Shown here: positions 43,785 through 53,416 of the stretch, one piece after another
How the letters are laid out: every line of letters begins with the position of its first letter
Position numbering within the stretch: the stretch's first letter is position 1
Source: Verrucomicrobiaceae bacterium
GTDB lineage: Bacteria > Verrucomicrobiota > Verrucomicrobiia > Verrucomicrobiales > Akkermansiaceae
DNA: 64,000 bases
NCBI GenBank assembly: GCA_027491155.1
Contig: JAIXWR010000037.1
Coordinates: forward strand, 163,463-227,462
Direction of reading: 5' to 3'
Program-made: the position numbers and the translations under genes
The notes under the pieces: generated by a model
Seen by the model: the letters and a program-made list of their open reading frames with translations, nothing else
What the model was told of the DNA's origin: nothing
Database searches by the model: none

Positions 43785-45322
43785 GCCTCTTTGAAATCCC
43801 GGAAGCGGAACAGCTCCGACAGCCGGTATCCGGTGTAGCGGCCGATCAGGATGATGAGCGACAGCAGCACCAGCAGGAGCTCCGGGAAATAGAAGGCCCA
43901 GTACTGGATCTGCTTCACGCTCATGAAGAGGTAGGCGATCACCGCGACCAGCAGCGAGCCACCCACCTGCATCAGCGCGCTGCGCTTTCCTTCCTCTTCC
44001 CAGATCAGCGACATCCGCTCGATGGTCCAGGCCAGGATGATCATCGGGAACAAGGTGATCTGCAGTCCGTCGCGCATGCCGAGTTTGTAGCTGACCACGC
44101 TGAGCAGCATCATCAGCAAGGTGACGATGACCACGCAGGCGGCGACGCGCGGGACGACCAGCATGTTCAGCCGCGAGAGCAGGAAGCGGAACCACAGGCC
44201 GGCGGCGATGATGACCGTGAACATGATCAGCCCGCTATCGAGCGGGATTTCCAACAGCGCGAGCGCCAGCAGGACCGGCATGAAGGTGCCGAGGGTCGCG
44301 ATCCCGACCAGGTTCCGGAGCACGACCACCACGAAGGCACCCAGCGGGATGAGCACGACGTAGCGGAACACCGCCTGCTCCGAGGCCGGCAGGCCGAAAA
44401 TCGTGGAAATCAAAAGCGGCGAGTCGCGGAGGTCGGTGAGGTCTTCGAGCGGGATGAACCCGCGGATGACGGTGAAGACCACCTGCGACGCCTCGCCGCC
44501 GGTGACCTCGAACAAGGAGCCTCCGCCGCGGTTCCAGACGAACATCTTCTCGGGATCGAGCGTTGCCGACGGTTCGTCGGGATCGCGGACCTTCCAGTAG
44601 GCGCCGTCGTAGTATTCCACCAGCCGCGTCGGCTGCTGGCCGCCGCGGGCTTCTTCCAGGCGCACCCCGTAGGCGACGCGCGCGGGCACGCCGGCCATGT
44701 TGAGGAGATCGATGCCGAGGATGGTCAGGGCGCCGCGGCCCGACTCGTCCTCGTAGCGGGCGCGCAGCAGTCCGACTTCCTGGGAGGCATCGATCGCGGC
44801 GATCTCGCCGAAGATCCCGACGAACAACGAATCGGGGTCGGCCGAGACCGACTTCGCGCGCTGGATCACCCGCTTCGCCGCATCCTGGAGCGATCCCGAG
44901 AAGCCGGGGTTCACCGCGGCGGGCAGGCCGCCGCCGGCGTGGGGCATCGGCTCGCCGCCACTGGTCCGCCGGCCCGGGAAGCTGACGCGGTAGTAGATCG
45001 CCTGGTTGTCGGCCTGCTTCTCGGAGGCCCAGATCGCGGTGTATTCGCCCTGGTCCTTCTCGACGTAATAATTGTAGCCGACCGACCCCGCTTCCTGGCC
45101 GAGTCCTTCCTCCACCGCGGCGGCGGGGAGCGAGAGGCGGGCGCTGACCTTGCCGCCCTCCGGCGGGGCGATGAAGGTGATCTTGGCCTCGACCAGCCAC
45201 TGCTCGGGAAGCTCGCCGGCCCGCAGCGGGAGACCGAGCCTCGCGTGCTTGTAGGCGGCGATGCCGCCACCGATCGCCGTAAGGATGAAGACGACGAGGA
45301 AGAGTTTGATCCGGGATGCCAT
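43781..45322 (-). CDS. Membrane protein with inactive transglutaminase domain and 7 TM helices (UUP1-like)
   Basis: A 513-residue protein: one N-terminal helix (LFLVVFILTAIGGGIAAY), an exported domain at residues 30-310 and seven helices at about 320-500. The exported part has a transglutaminase-like core (LTILGIDLLNMAGVPARVAYGV, then YYDGAYWKVRDPD), but the catalytic Cys and His do not appear, so it is probably a binding domain. This matches the family called inactive transglutaminase with 7TM. It lies between a retropepsin-like gene (18 nt upstream) and the RimK-like ligase (overlapping). Confidence 0.82.
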   Translation of the reverse strand: MASRIKLFLVVFILTAIGGGIAAYKHARLGLPLRAGELPEQWLVEAKITFIAPPEGGKVSARLSLPAAAVEEGLGQEAGSVGYNYYVEKDQGEYTAIWASEKQADNQAIYYRVSFPGRRTSGGEPMPHAGGGLPAAVNPGFSGSLQDAAKRVIQRAKSVSADPDSLFVGIFGEIAAIDASQEVGLLRARYEDESGRGALTILGIDLLNMAGVPARVAYGVRLEEARGGQQPTRLVEYYDGAYWKVRDPDEPSATLDPEKMFVWNRGGGSLFEVTGGEASQVVFTVIRGFIPLEDLTDLRDSPLLISTIFGLPASEQAVFRYVVLIPLGAFVVVVLRNLVGIATLGTFMPVLLALALLEIPLDSGLIMFTVIIAAGLWFRFLLSRLNMLVVPRVAACVVIVTLLMMLLSVVSYKLGMRDGLQITLFPMIILAWTIERMSLIWEEEGKRSALMQVGGSLLVAVIAYLFMSVKQIQYWAFYFPELLLVLLSLIILIGRYTGYRLSELFRFRDFKEA

Positions 45323-45340
45323 GGGAAGCCGAGGGAAGGA

Positions 45341-46123
45341 TCAGCGCATGATCTTCTGGTCGGCCAGATAGGCGCGGGACGGATCGACCCAGCCGATCTC
45401 CTTGATCGTCGTGCGGCCGATCAGCACCGGGCTGAGCATGTTGCTGCGGTTGTTCAAGGTGAAGTCGGCCCGCAGCTTGCGCTCGCCGATGGTGAAATTG
45501 AGCCTCACCACCTCGCGGGCCTCCGACTTGCCGCCGGGTTCCTTGATGTGGGCGATGCGCACCAGCGGGGCCTCGATGCGGTTGCGCGGGGTGTTCTTCT
45601 CGCCGGGATCGGTCACGATGAAGCGGACCCACTTCTTGCCGTCGCGCTCGAAGAGTTCCTTCTCCTCGGCATGGATCGAGCTCGTCAGTGCACCGGTGTC
45701 GAGCTTGGCGGCGAGCTTCAGCTCGAGGTCGCCGATCTTCACCATCTCGCGCCAGCCGTAAACCTGGACCGGATCGGATGAAACCGGCCGCGCCACCGTG
45801 GTGCCGGCATCCGCCTCCTTGCGTTCCGCGGCCGCCTCGTCTTCCTCTTCGGCGGGCATTTCCGCGGCGGGCTTGCCGCCCTCTTCTTTTGCGGGTGCTT
45901 CCGCTTGCGGCTTGTCGCCGGCGGGCTTCTGCGGGGCGGCTTCCTTCTCCCCTGGCGCTTCCTTTTCCTTGGCCGGTGCTTCTTCCTTGCCCTTGGGAGT
46001 CGTCTCCGCTGGCTTCTCCGCGGCGGCCGCCTTGGCCGTATCGCTGGCGGCGGGAAGCTCCCCGGGACCCAGCAGACAAAGGATCAGGAGGAACGACGTA
46101 AGGGCTTTTCTCTCGAAGGTCAC
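45341..46123 (-). CDS. Exported retropepsin-like protein (RimB / ATP-dependent zinc protease family)
   Basis: A 260-residue protein with a signal peptide (residues 1-26), a low-complexity linker of about 85 residues rich in Ala, Glu, Lys and Pro (residues 28-112), and a C-terminal domain. In that domain VYGWREMVKIGDLELKLAAKLDTGALTSSIHA carries the aspartyl-protease DTGA, and RADFTLNNRSNMLSPVLIGR matches the end of the family. A role in cutting or binding what the ligase makes is inferred from the trio. It starts 32 nt from the divergent outer-membrane factor gene. Confidence 0.8.
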   Translation of the reverse strand: MTFERKALTSFLLILCLLGPGELPAASDTAKAAAAEKPAETTPKGKEEAPAKEKEAPGEKEAAPQKPAGDKPQAEAPAKEEGGKPAAEMPAEEEDEAAAERKEADAGTTVARPVSSDPVQVYGWREMVKIGDLELKLAAKLDTGALTSSIHAEEKELFERDGKKWVRFIVTDPGEKNTPRNRIEAPLVRIAHIKEPGGKSEAREVVRLNFTIGERKLRADFTLNNRSNMLSPVLIGRTTIKEIGWVDPSRAYLADQKIMR

Positions 46124-46155
46124 GCGCGCCGACTATCAGCAACAGACCCAAGGAA

Positions 46156-47598
46156 ATGCAACGGAATTCCCGACATCCCTCCCCCCACGCGATCGCGGTT
46201 GCCGGGCCCTCCCGCACCGTCGCCTCGCTGGTCGCGGCGGGACTGGTGTCGTGCAACGGCCTGCGCTTCGACTCGCCGCGCGAGCAACTGCAAGTGTCCG
46301 CCCCGGCCAGCTGGCAGGCCGCCGCCTCGGGCAGCGACGGCCGGATCAGCAGCGGCTGGCTTTCCGAATTCGGAGATCCCGCCCTGACCCGCGCGGTGGA
46401 CGAGGCACTGGCGAACAACCTCGATCTGAAATCCGCCGCCGCCCGGATGCGCCAGGCCCGGGAATCGACCATCGCCGGGAAGTCCCGCGTCCGTCCGCGC
46501 GCCGGACTCGACGCCAGCGCCGGCTTCGGGGTGTCGGAAAACGGCGACCTCCCGGCCAGCGAGGTCGAACGCTACGGCCTGTCGCTCGCCGTCTCGTGGG
46601 AAGCCGACCTGTGGGGCCGCCTGCGCGACCTGAACGCCGCGGACGATGCCGATTACGCCGCCGCCCGGGCCGCTTACCGAGGCGCCCGGCTTTCGCTCGC
46701 CGCCAACGCCGCCAAGGCCTGGTGCAACCTGATCGCCGCCGAACAACTGCTGGTGCTCGCCCGCAGCACGCTCGATTCCAACGAGCGCGTGCTGCGAGCC
46801 GTCGAGCGCCTTTTCAAAGGCGGCGCCGGCCAAGGGGCGCTGGACGTGCAGCTCGGCCGCACCAACGTCTCGGCCGCCCAACGCGCGGTGAAATCGACCC
46901 AGCTCCTGCGCGACGAAGCGGCCCGCAGCTTCGAAGTGATCGTCGGCCGCTACCCCTCGGCCGAAACCCGCGCCACCCGCGAGCTGCCGGCCTTGAAGCG
47001 CTCCGTCCCCGCCGGGATCCCCGCGGATCTGATCGAACGAAGGCCCGACCTCGCCGCGGCACGGGCCGAGCTTTTCGCCAGTGCCCGCCGGGCCGATGCC
47101 GCCCGCAAGTCGCTGCTGCCCCGGCTGACCCTGACCGGCAGTTCCGGCACCCCGGTGTCGAATTTCGGCAACCTGCTCGACCCGGCTTTCCTCACCAGCT
47201 CGATCGCCTCGGGCTTCAGCCAGGCCCTTTACGAAGGCGGTGCCCTCGCGGCCGATGCCCGCTCCGCCCTCGCCGCCAACGAGGCCCTGCTCCACCGCTA
47301 CGCCCAGCTTTCGCTCGAAGCCTTCCGCGAGGTCGAGTCCGCGCTCGGGGCCGATTCCTCGCTGGCCGAGCAGGAGGCCTTCCTGATCCAGGAGGTCGAG
47401 CAGGCCGCGCTGGCCGAGAAGCAGGCCGCCCGCGATTATTCCGACGGAGTGAACGACGACATCCTGCGCGTCCTCGAATCCCAAAGCCGCGCCACCGACG
47501 CCCGCTCCGGCCTGATCCGCCTGCGCAACGAACGCCTGCAAAACCGCATCGACCTCCACCTCGCCCTCGGCGGCGATTTCAAAACACCCGTCCGCTGA
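46156..47598 (+). CDS. Outer-membrane efflux factor, TolC/NodT family lipoprotein
   Basis: A 480-residue outer-membrane channel protein. The N-terminal LVAAGLVSC is a lipobox. Two repeats of long helices and strands follow, with family signatures DPALTRAVDEALANNLDLKSAAARM, YGLSLAVSWEADLWGR, ELPALKRSVPAGIPADLIERRPDLAAAR and SQALYEGGALAADAR. It would form a trimer spanning the outer membrane and periplasm for drug or metabolite export. It is followed by an adaptor gene after 67 nt; no inner-membrane pump gene follows. Confidence 0.93.
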   Translation: MQRNSRHPSPHAIAVAGPSRTVASLVAAGLVSCNGLRFDSPREQLQVSAPASWQAAASGSDGRISSGWLSEFGDPALTRAVDEALANNLDLKSAAARMRQARESTIAGKSRVRPRAGLDASAGFGVSENGDLPASEVERYGLSLAVSWEADLWGRLRDLNAADDADYAAARAAYRGARLSLAANAAKAWCNLIAAEQLLVLARSTLDSNERVLRAVERLFKGGAGQGALDVQLGRTNVSAAQRAVKSTQLLRDEAARSFEVIVGRYPSAETRATRELPALKRSVPAGIPADLIERRPDLAAARAELFASARRADAARKSLLPRLTLTGSSGTPVSNFGNLLDPAFLTSSIASGFSQALYEGGALAADARSALAANEALLHRYAQLSLEAFREVESALGADSSLAEQEAFLIQEVEQAALAEKQAARDYSDGVNDDILRVLESQSRATDARSGLIRLRNERLQNRIDLHLALGGDFKTPVR

Positions 47599-47665
47599 CC
47601 GGCCCGTCCTTCGTATTTGGCAAACGACCGTTTCCGGTCCACCTTCGCCCCGCCCGCAAGACCTG

Positions 47666-48871
47666 ATGCTTCTCCGACTGCTCATCCCCGTCTTCATCCT
47701 CGCCATCGGCGGTCTCGCCGCCTGGCGGCTCGGGAAGCCCGTGGAGGCCCCCAAGCCGGACCCGGTTCCGCCCCAGATGCTCAAGACCGAGATCCTCGAG
47801 CTCCAACGCACCGATTTCCCCGTGGTGCTCGATAGCCAGGGCAGCGTCCGTGCCCACTACACGACCACCATCACCCCGCAGGTCGCCGGGGTCCTGATCA
47901 AGATCCACGAAAGCTTCGAAGACGGTGCGTTCTTCCAAAAGGACGCCGTGCTGGCAGAACTCGACCCCGCGGACTTCGAGGTCGCCGTCTCCGCCGCCCA
48001 GTCCCGCCTCGCCCGGGCCGAAGCCGTGCTGGTCCAGGAGGAAGCCCGCGCCAAGCAAGCCCGGCTCAACTGGCAGGACCTCGGTTACGACGAGGAGCCG
48101 TCCGATCTGGTCCTGCGGATCCCCCAGCTCAAGGAAGCCACCGCCACCGTCGATGCCGCGAAGGCCGACCTCGAGCAGGCCAAGCGCAACCTCGAACGCA
48201 CCAGGATCCGCGCCCCCTTCGCCGGGCGCGTCCAGCAGCGCGTCGTCGGCCTCGGCCAGGCGGTCGGCGCTTCCACCCCGCTCGGCGAGGTCTTCGCCAC
48301 CGACTTCGCGGAGATCCGCCTGCCGCTGTCCCCGCGCCAGCTGGAGTTCATCACGCTGCCTTCGCGGCCCGGTGATCCGGAAGTCCCCGTCACCCTCACC
48401 GACGCCCTCGACACCTCGAAGTCCCGCCAGTGGGAAGCCCGGATCGTGCGCACCGAGGGCTCGATCGACGAGTCCTCGCGCGAGTTGTTCGCCATCGCCC
48501 GCATCGACGATCCCTTCGGCCTCGCCAGCGGCAAGCCGCCCCTGCGCATCGGCCAGCCGGTCCGCGCCTCGATCCGCGGCAAGGTCCTGCACGAGGTCTT
48601 CGTCCTGCCCCGCGGCGCGCTCCGCGGGGTGAATCGCATCTATCTCGTCGACCGCAAGGGGGCATCGCCCGCCATCCAGCGGACGCAAATCGAGCCGCTG
48701 TGGTCGACGGCCGACGAACTGGTCGTGCGCGATGGTCTGGAAACCGGCCAGTGGCTGTCCACCACCCGCCTCCCCTACGCCCCGGACGGTGCGCCGGTGG
48801 AAGTCGTGCAGGCACCGGCCGCCGCGGAAGCCCCGGTCGGGAACGCCGCGGGCGCGGCGAGCGGTTCGTAG
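47666..48871 (+). CDS. Efflux periplasmic adaptor (RND/MFP family)
   Basis: A 401-residue adaptor with one N-terminal membrane anchor (LLRLLIPVFILAIGGLAAWRLG). The hairpin and lipoyl halves are seen in VTPQVAGVLIKIHESFEDGAFFQKDAVLAELDP-like sequence and RIRAPFAGRVQQRVVGLGQAV, with a helical hairpin between residues 105 and 175 (AAQSRLARAEAVLVQEEARAK). It links an inner-membrane pump to the outer-membrane channel just upstream. The C-terminus is Ala/Pro-rich. The next gene is an rRNA methyltransferase, so the pump must be elsewhere. Confidence 0.92.
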   Translation: MLLRLLIPVFILAIGGLAAWRLGKPVEAPKPDPVPPQMLKTEILELQRTDFPVVLDSQGSVRAHYTTTITPQVAGVLIKIHESFEDGAFFQKDAVLAELDPADFEVAVSAAQSRLARAEAVLVQEEARAKQARLNWQDLGYDEEPSDLVLRIPQLKEATATVDAAKADLEQAKRNLERTRIRAPFAGRVQQRVVGLGQAVGASTPLGEVFATDFAEIRLPLSPRQLEFITLPSRPGDPEVPVTLTDALDTSKSRQWEARIVRTEGSIDESSRELFAIARIDDPFGLASGKPPLRIGQPVRASIRGKVLHEVFVLPRGALRGVNRIYLVDRKGASPAIQRTQIEPLWSTADELVVRDGLETGQWLSTTRLPYAPDGAPVEVVQAPAAAEAPVGNAAGAASGS

Positions 48872-48974
48872 TTCGCTTCATCCGCTCCGCCCATACCCGG
48901 CGGAAAGGTGTTCTGTCGTTGCCCGGACCGCTCCGTCCTTGCGCCCCTCCCCTCCGCCGCCCCACGCTCCGCCC

Positions 48975-50126
48975 GTGCCGACTGTCCGCCTCAAATACTT
49001 CAGCTACCACCCCGCGATCTGGCCCCGCATGATCGGCGAGGTCACCCGCGATGCCAAACCCGGCTCGCTGGTCGAGGTGCTCGACAAGGAAGGCAAGCCC
49101 TTCGGCAGCGGCTTCTGGAACCCGAAGGCCGGCATGCCCCTGCGCGTCTTCGACCACGGCGGCGAGGTCGTCGGCGAGGACTTCTTCTCCGGCGCCATCC
49201 AGCGCGCCGCCGAACTCCGGCGCCAGATCCTCAAGCTCGACGAAACCACCGAAGCCTACCGCGCGATCCACGGCGACGCCGACCAGATGCCCGGGCTGGT
49301 CGCCGACAAGTTCGGCAAGGTGCTCTCGCTCGAAGTCACCAACCTCGCCGCCTACCAGCGGCTCGATGCCTGGATCCCCGAGCTCCACGCGGCCTTCGAC
49401 ACCGACAAGGTCCACATCCGCGTCGACCCCGACCTCGCCCGCATCGAGGGCATCCCCTCGCTCACCCATCCGCTTTCTCAGGAGATCCGCCCGCTGAAAA
49501 TCCGCGAGCATGGCGTGACCTTCCAGATCGATCCCGCCGGCGGCCACAAGACAGGCTTCTTCTGCGACCAGCGCGAGAACCGGAAGAAGTTCGCCGCCCT
49601 CGCGGAAGGCCGCAGCGTGCTCGACCTCTGCTGCTACACCGGCGGCTTCTCGGTCGGCGCCGCCCTTGCCGGTGCCACCGATGTCACCGCGGTCGATCTC
49701 GACGAGAACGCGATCGAACTGGCGAAGCGCAACGGCAACCTCAACCAGCAGCGGATCAAGTTCACCCACGCCGACGCCTTCACCTGGGGACGCACGATGA
49801 TCGACAACGGCCGCCAGTGGGACCTCGTCATCGCCGACCCTCCGAAGTTCATCCACGGCAAGGAAGACCAGCTCGGTCACAATAAATACCACGATCTCAA
49901 CAAGCTCGCGCTCAAGATGGTCAAGCCCGGCGGGCTCTTCGTGACCTGCTCGTGCTCGGGCATGCTGACCGCGGACGAGTTCGAAAAGATCGTCGTCTCC
50001 GCCGCCCACCGCCAGAACCGGCGGCTTCAAATCTTCGACCGCACCGGTGCGGGAGCCGATCATCCGACGCTGTCGAACTACCCCGAGTCGCGCTATTTGA
50101 AGCTCCTCTGGTGCCGGGTCATCTGA
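48975..50126 (+). CDS. rlmI: Class I SAM-dependent rRNA methyltransferase, RlmI-like
   Basis: A 383-residue protein starting with GTG 48975 (VPTVRLKYF). A PUA-like RNA-binding domain (residues 1-75) is followed by a linker domain and a Rossmann methyltransferase: VLDLCCYTGGFSVGAALAGA (SAM motif I), VTAVDLDENAIELAKRN, VIADPPKF (motif IV, DPPxF) and GGLFVTCSCSG with the Cys typical of 5-methylcytosine enzymes. RlmI methylates C1962 of 23S rRNA in E. coli; the same target here is inference. Upstream in-frame sequence overlaps the adaptor gene and is not conserved-looking. Confidence 0.88.
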   Translation: MPTVRLKYFSYHPAIWPRMIGEVTRDAKPGSLVEVLDKEGKPFGSGFWNPKAGMPLRVFDHGGEVVGEDFFSGAIQRAAELRRQILKLDETTEAYRAIHGDADQMPGLVADKFGKVLSLEVTNLAAYQRLDAWIPELHAAFDTDKVHIRVDPDLARIEGIPSLTHPLSQEIRPLKIREHGVTFQIDPAGGHKTGFFCDQRENRKKFAALAEGRSVLDLCCYTGGFSVGAALAGATDVTAVDLDENAIELAKRNGNLNQQRIKFTHADAFTWGRTMIDNGRQWDLVIADPPKFIHGKEDQLGHNKYHDLNKLALKMVKPGGLFVTCSCSGMLTADEFEKIVVSAAHRQNRRLQIFDRTGAGADHPTLSNYPESRYLKLLWCRVI

Positions 50127-50190
50127 GCCCGCAAGGGGCCTCAGCCCCCTCAGAAGAGGGGCGCGGGCGGCTCGTCCGCAATACCGTGGC

Positions 50191-50285
50191 TGCGGCATCC
50201 TGCCGCAAGCCTCTGATCATGCACCAAACCCGGAACACGCGGCTGGAAGCCGCCTGTCCGTCGTCATGTCGCTTTGAAAGCGACA
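50191..50285. repeat. Cluster of three short hairpins (REP-like)
   Basis: Three perfect inverted repeats follow each other between convergent genes: TGCGGCA-TCC-TGCCGCA (50191-50207), GCGGCT-GGA-AGCCGC (50239-50253) and TGTCGCTTT-G-AAAGCGACA (50267-50285). None has a T run. They look like interspersed palindromic elements that also separate the two transcripts. Confidence 0.55.
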
Positions 50286-50342
50286 CTCCATTCAAATCCG
50301 GTTTCAGCTGAGTCGAGCGACCCGGGATGGATCTCCCACCGC

Positions 50343-53294
50343 TCACTCATCCCGGAAATCCAGCGCCACCGGCCGCGCGGCGTCTTTCGACGGGAAGACC
50401 TCGCCTTCCTGGTGAACCCAATCGCCGAAGCTGGTCTGCGCCGCACTTTGGGATGTCGAACGCACGACGCTGCCATCGGCGAGCTCGACCCTCAAATCCG
50501 CGCCGCGGAACTTGAACTTGTCGTCCTTGGAATCGTGGCGCAGCTCGAGCGAGTTCGCCGCCTGGATCGATCCCACCGGCACCTCGATCCGCGCCTGCCG
50601 CCACTCGTCGGGTCCGTCCGGCAAAGCCGCCAGCTTCCCGCCGTTGAGAAACAGCGTCTTGGTCCCGTGACCCGCGCTGACCCCGAAGTGCTCGATCGTC
50701 AGCCACGCCTTGCGCAGGCCGCGCAGCTCGTCCGCGGTCAAGGCCCGCATCGGCACCGGTGTCGGACGCAGCGGTCGTTCGGGCACCAGGCAAACCGTCT
50801 CCCGGCGCGATCCGGCGGAGATCGCCCACGGCAGGTCGCGCGTCTCGAACGCCTCGTCCACCGCCTTCCGCTCGGCCAGCAGCCAGGCTTCCGCCCGCAG
50901 CTCCTTCTCCCCGCCCAAAAGCTCCACGCTCACCTTCTTGCCGGCCTTCGCGGAAAGATCGAACGACGCCATCCGCCACTCGCGCACCCTTTCGCTCTTC
51001 ATCCCCGCCACGGCATAGCCCGCGAAATGATTCAGCGCCGCCTTGCTCGACCGCAGCGGTGCCACCACCTCGCCGTCGATCCTTACCTCCGGCAGTTCCG
51101 GATACCCGATCACCAGCAGCTCGCCGCGCCCCGCGAGATCGGACGGGACCTCCACCGCGGCGGAGGCTTCCGCCCCGTCCGCCGCCAGCGAACGGGTGAT
51201 CGGCGGCAGCACCTGCCGCTTCGCCGTGGAAGCCCCGGGTGCGAACTCGATCGCCAGCGTCTCGTAGCCCGGGATCTCGATCTCCATCTCCCGGCCGGCC
51301 GTGAAGGCATCCGGCAGCGTCGCATGATACGGATAGACCACCCGACCCCGATAGGACGCCCCGCTTTTGCCGGCAAAGCCCGCCGCCGGATCAAAGGGCA
51401 CCCGCAGCACCTGCGGTCCCGGCCCCGGATTGCGGGCGACCAGCACGCCGCGCTCCCCGTCCCATCCCACATAGCCGTAGGCATGACCCTCGTCCGGACG
51501 GCCGCCGATCCACACGTTGTTCGCCAGCGCCTTGAAATTCCGCTCGCTCCAGCGGTGGATCGTCGCGAGCGACTTCCACTTGTCCTCCGACATCGCGGAC
51601 GGCGTGAGATACCACTCCTTCATCTGGATACCACGTCCGTAGTACATCATCACATGGTCCGCCCAATCCCGCGGCGTGTCCTGCGGGCTTTCCATCTGGC
51701 CGCCGGGATTCCGGATGATGCCGTGCGTCATCAGCCGCGACACCGGCACCAGCGGCCGGTCGGCGGGATCGCCCCACATCCGCCAGAGGTAGGCGTCGCG
51801 ATCGGTCGTCGCCATCGCCCGCGTCGACAGCTCCGGCCAGTTGCCGTTGAAGCCGTCGTCGCCCGCCAGCATCCACAGCGCGTCGCCGTGCAGCAGCCAC
51901 CACGGCGAGAACCAGATCCAGTTCGTCAGGTTCTGATAGACCCCGGGATTCGCCTCCCGCGTCGAGGCCAGCAAATCGATCATCGCGTCGACGTTCGCCT
52001 CGTGGCCGTGGCGGTCGGTCCCCGGGTGATTGCAGCCCTCGCCGGTGTCCGAGAGGTGGTTGAAGTCGTGCTTGAAGTAGCTGACCTTCGCCTCCCCGGC
52101 CAGCTTGCGGAGCTGCTGGTCGAGCTGCTGCCGGTAGCCGTCGGCGCTCAAGGAGTAGTGCGGGAAGTACTGGCTGAAATACTTGTTCGGCTTCGCCTTC
52201 TTGAAGCCCTGCCTTTCGCCCCAGCCGATGTTGTTCGTCGTGCCGTCGAGCGACAGCCACAGCCCGAGCGTCGTGCCGTCCGCCCGCAAGGCCTCGCTCA
52301 GCGCCTTCAGGTCCGCGAAGCCATTCGGGAAGTGCCCGGCCGCGGGCTCCCACACCGAGGCCCCGTTCTGCCAGCCGTTGTCCGGCACCATCGCGTCGAT
52401 CCTGATGTCATAGCCCTTCAGCGCCTCGCGGAACTGGCGGTGGATCATCACGAAGTTCTCGCCCTTCAGCGATTTCCCCGCGCCGTCGAACCAGTTGTTG
52501 TAGTGGGTGAACGAGCGGTCGGGCTTCTTCACGGCGTCGAGGTAGCGGAGGAACGCCCGCTCCACCGGTTCGCCCGCCGCGGCCACTCCGGCGATCGCCC
52601 GCTGGCTGCGGATCACCGGCCGCTCGCCTTCTTTCTTCGCGAAGCCCGGGAAGTGGAACAGCCGCAGCAAGCCCGGCCGCGGCTTGGCCTCCACGTCGCG
52701 GCCTTCGAGGTCGACGTAGGAGTAATTCCCCACCATCTCGTAGCGGTGCGCATCGGGCTTCGGCGTGTTGCCATCCGAATGCCGCGAGTGCCCCGCCGGA
52801 TGCTCCAGCCCGAAAAACCAACGCTCCCCGACCCACACCGGCTCGCCCCGCCCGCCGCGGGCCGCCGGCTCCGCCGTCGTGAAGCGCTCGACCTCCAAGC
52901 GGTCAACCGTCGCGTCCCCGGAAAACTCCAGTTCCACCTCCTTGCGGATCACCTGAGCGCCTTCAAAGCGGACCGTCACCCGCGCCGGCGCATCGACTGG
53001 CCGCTTCACGCCCTCCGGCCACACGTAGCGAAAGACCAGCGTCCCCTCGCCCCACTCCGGCTCGCCTGCGGAACGATAATCGTCCACCGTCCACTCCCGG
53101 TCATCCATCGTCCGCACCTGGAATTCGTCGCTCGCCACCGGCAGCCCCTTCCCCGCCGGATCGACAAAGGCCGAAGTCCGCCAGACCCGCCCGTCGAAGG
53201 CGAACTCGCGACGGGCGCCGTCGGCCGACTTCAGTTCCAAGGCGACCACCGCAGAAGGCGTCAGGGTCAGGGCAAGAAGCAGGATTCGAAGCAT
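50343..53294 (-). CDS. Secreted glycoside hydrolase, clan GH-D-like (alpha-galactosidase-like)
   Basis: A 983-residue exported protein from ATG 53294 (MLRILLLALTLTPSAVVA). An N-terminal beta domain (to about residue 260) precedes a TIM barrel at about 270-640 with NNWFDGAG, DAMVPDNGWQNGASVWEP, LGLWLSLDG and AKVSYFKHDFNHLSD. KHDFN resembles the K-x-D-x-N nucleophile motif of GH27/GH36 enzymes, at about residue 408. The rest holds beta domains, perhaps sugar-binding (LTIEHFGVSAGHGTKTLFLNGG). An alpha-galactosidase-type activity is the best guess; the exact family is uncertain. It diverges from the GH2 gene. Confidence 0.65.
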   Translation of the reverse strand: MLRILLLALTLTPSAVVALELKSADGARREFAFDGRVWRTSAFVDPAGKGLPVASDEFQVRTMDDREWTVDDYRSAGEPEWGEGTLVFRYVWPEGVKRPVDAPARVTVRFEGAQVIRKEVELEFSGDATVDRLEVERFTTAEPAARGGRGEPVWVGERWFFGLEHPAGHSRHSDGNTPKPDAHRYEMVGNYSYVDLEGRDVEAKPRPGLLRLFHFPGFAKKEGERPVIRSQRAIAGVAAAGEPVERAFLRYLDAVKKPDRSFTHYNNWFDGAGKSLKGENFVMIHRQFREALKGYDIRIDAMVPDNGWQNGASVWEPAAGHFPNGFADLKALSEALRADGTTLGLWLSLDGTTNNIGWGERQGFKKAKPNKYFSQYFPHYSLSADGYRQQLDQQLRKLAGEAKVSYFKHDFNHLSDTGEGCNHPGTDRHGHEANVDAMIDLLASTREANPGVYQNLTNWIWFSPWWLLHGDALWMLAGDDGFNGNWPELSTRAMATTDRDAYLWRMWGDPADRPLVPVSRLMTHGIIRNPGGQMESPQDTPRDWADHVMMYYGRGIQMKEWYLTPSAMSEDKWKSLATIHRWSERNFKALANNVWIGGRPDEGHAYGYVGWDGERGVLVARNPGPGPQVLRVPFDPAAGFAGKSGASYRGRVVYPYHATLPDAFTAGREMEIEIPGYETLAIEFAPGASTAKRQVLPPITRSLAADGAEASAAVEVPSDLAGRGELLVIGYPELPEVRIDGEVVAPLRSSKAALNHFAGYAVAGMKSERVREWRMASFDLSAKAGKKVSVELLGGEKELRAEAWLLAERKAVDEAFETRDLPWAISAGSRRETVCLVPERPLRPTPVPMRALTADELRGLRKAWLTIEHFGVSAGHGTKTLFLNGGKLAALPDGPDEWRQARIEVPVGSIQAANSLELRHDSKDDKFKFRGADLRVELADGSVVRSTSQSAAQTSFGDWVHQEGEVFPSKDAARPVALDFRDE

Positions 53295-53416
53295 CAGGCG
53301 AGACCCTACGCCCCCGGAGAAAGGCAACTTTCGTCACTCTCCGGCTGCAATCTTGACGCTTTGAGCCACAAACCAATGCCACCCTCGTTTTCCTTGTGCC
53401 CGCCGCTTCAGGAGAT

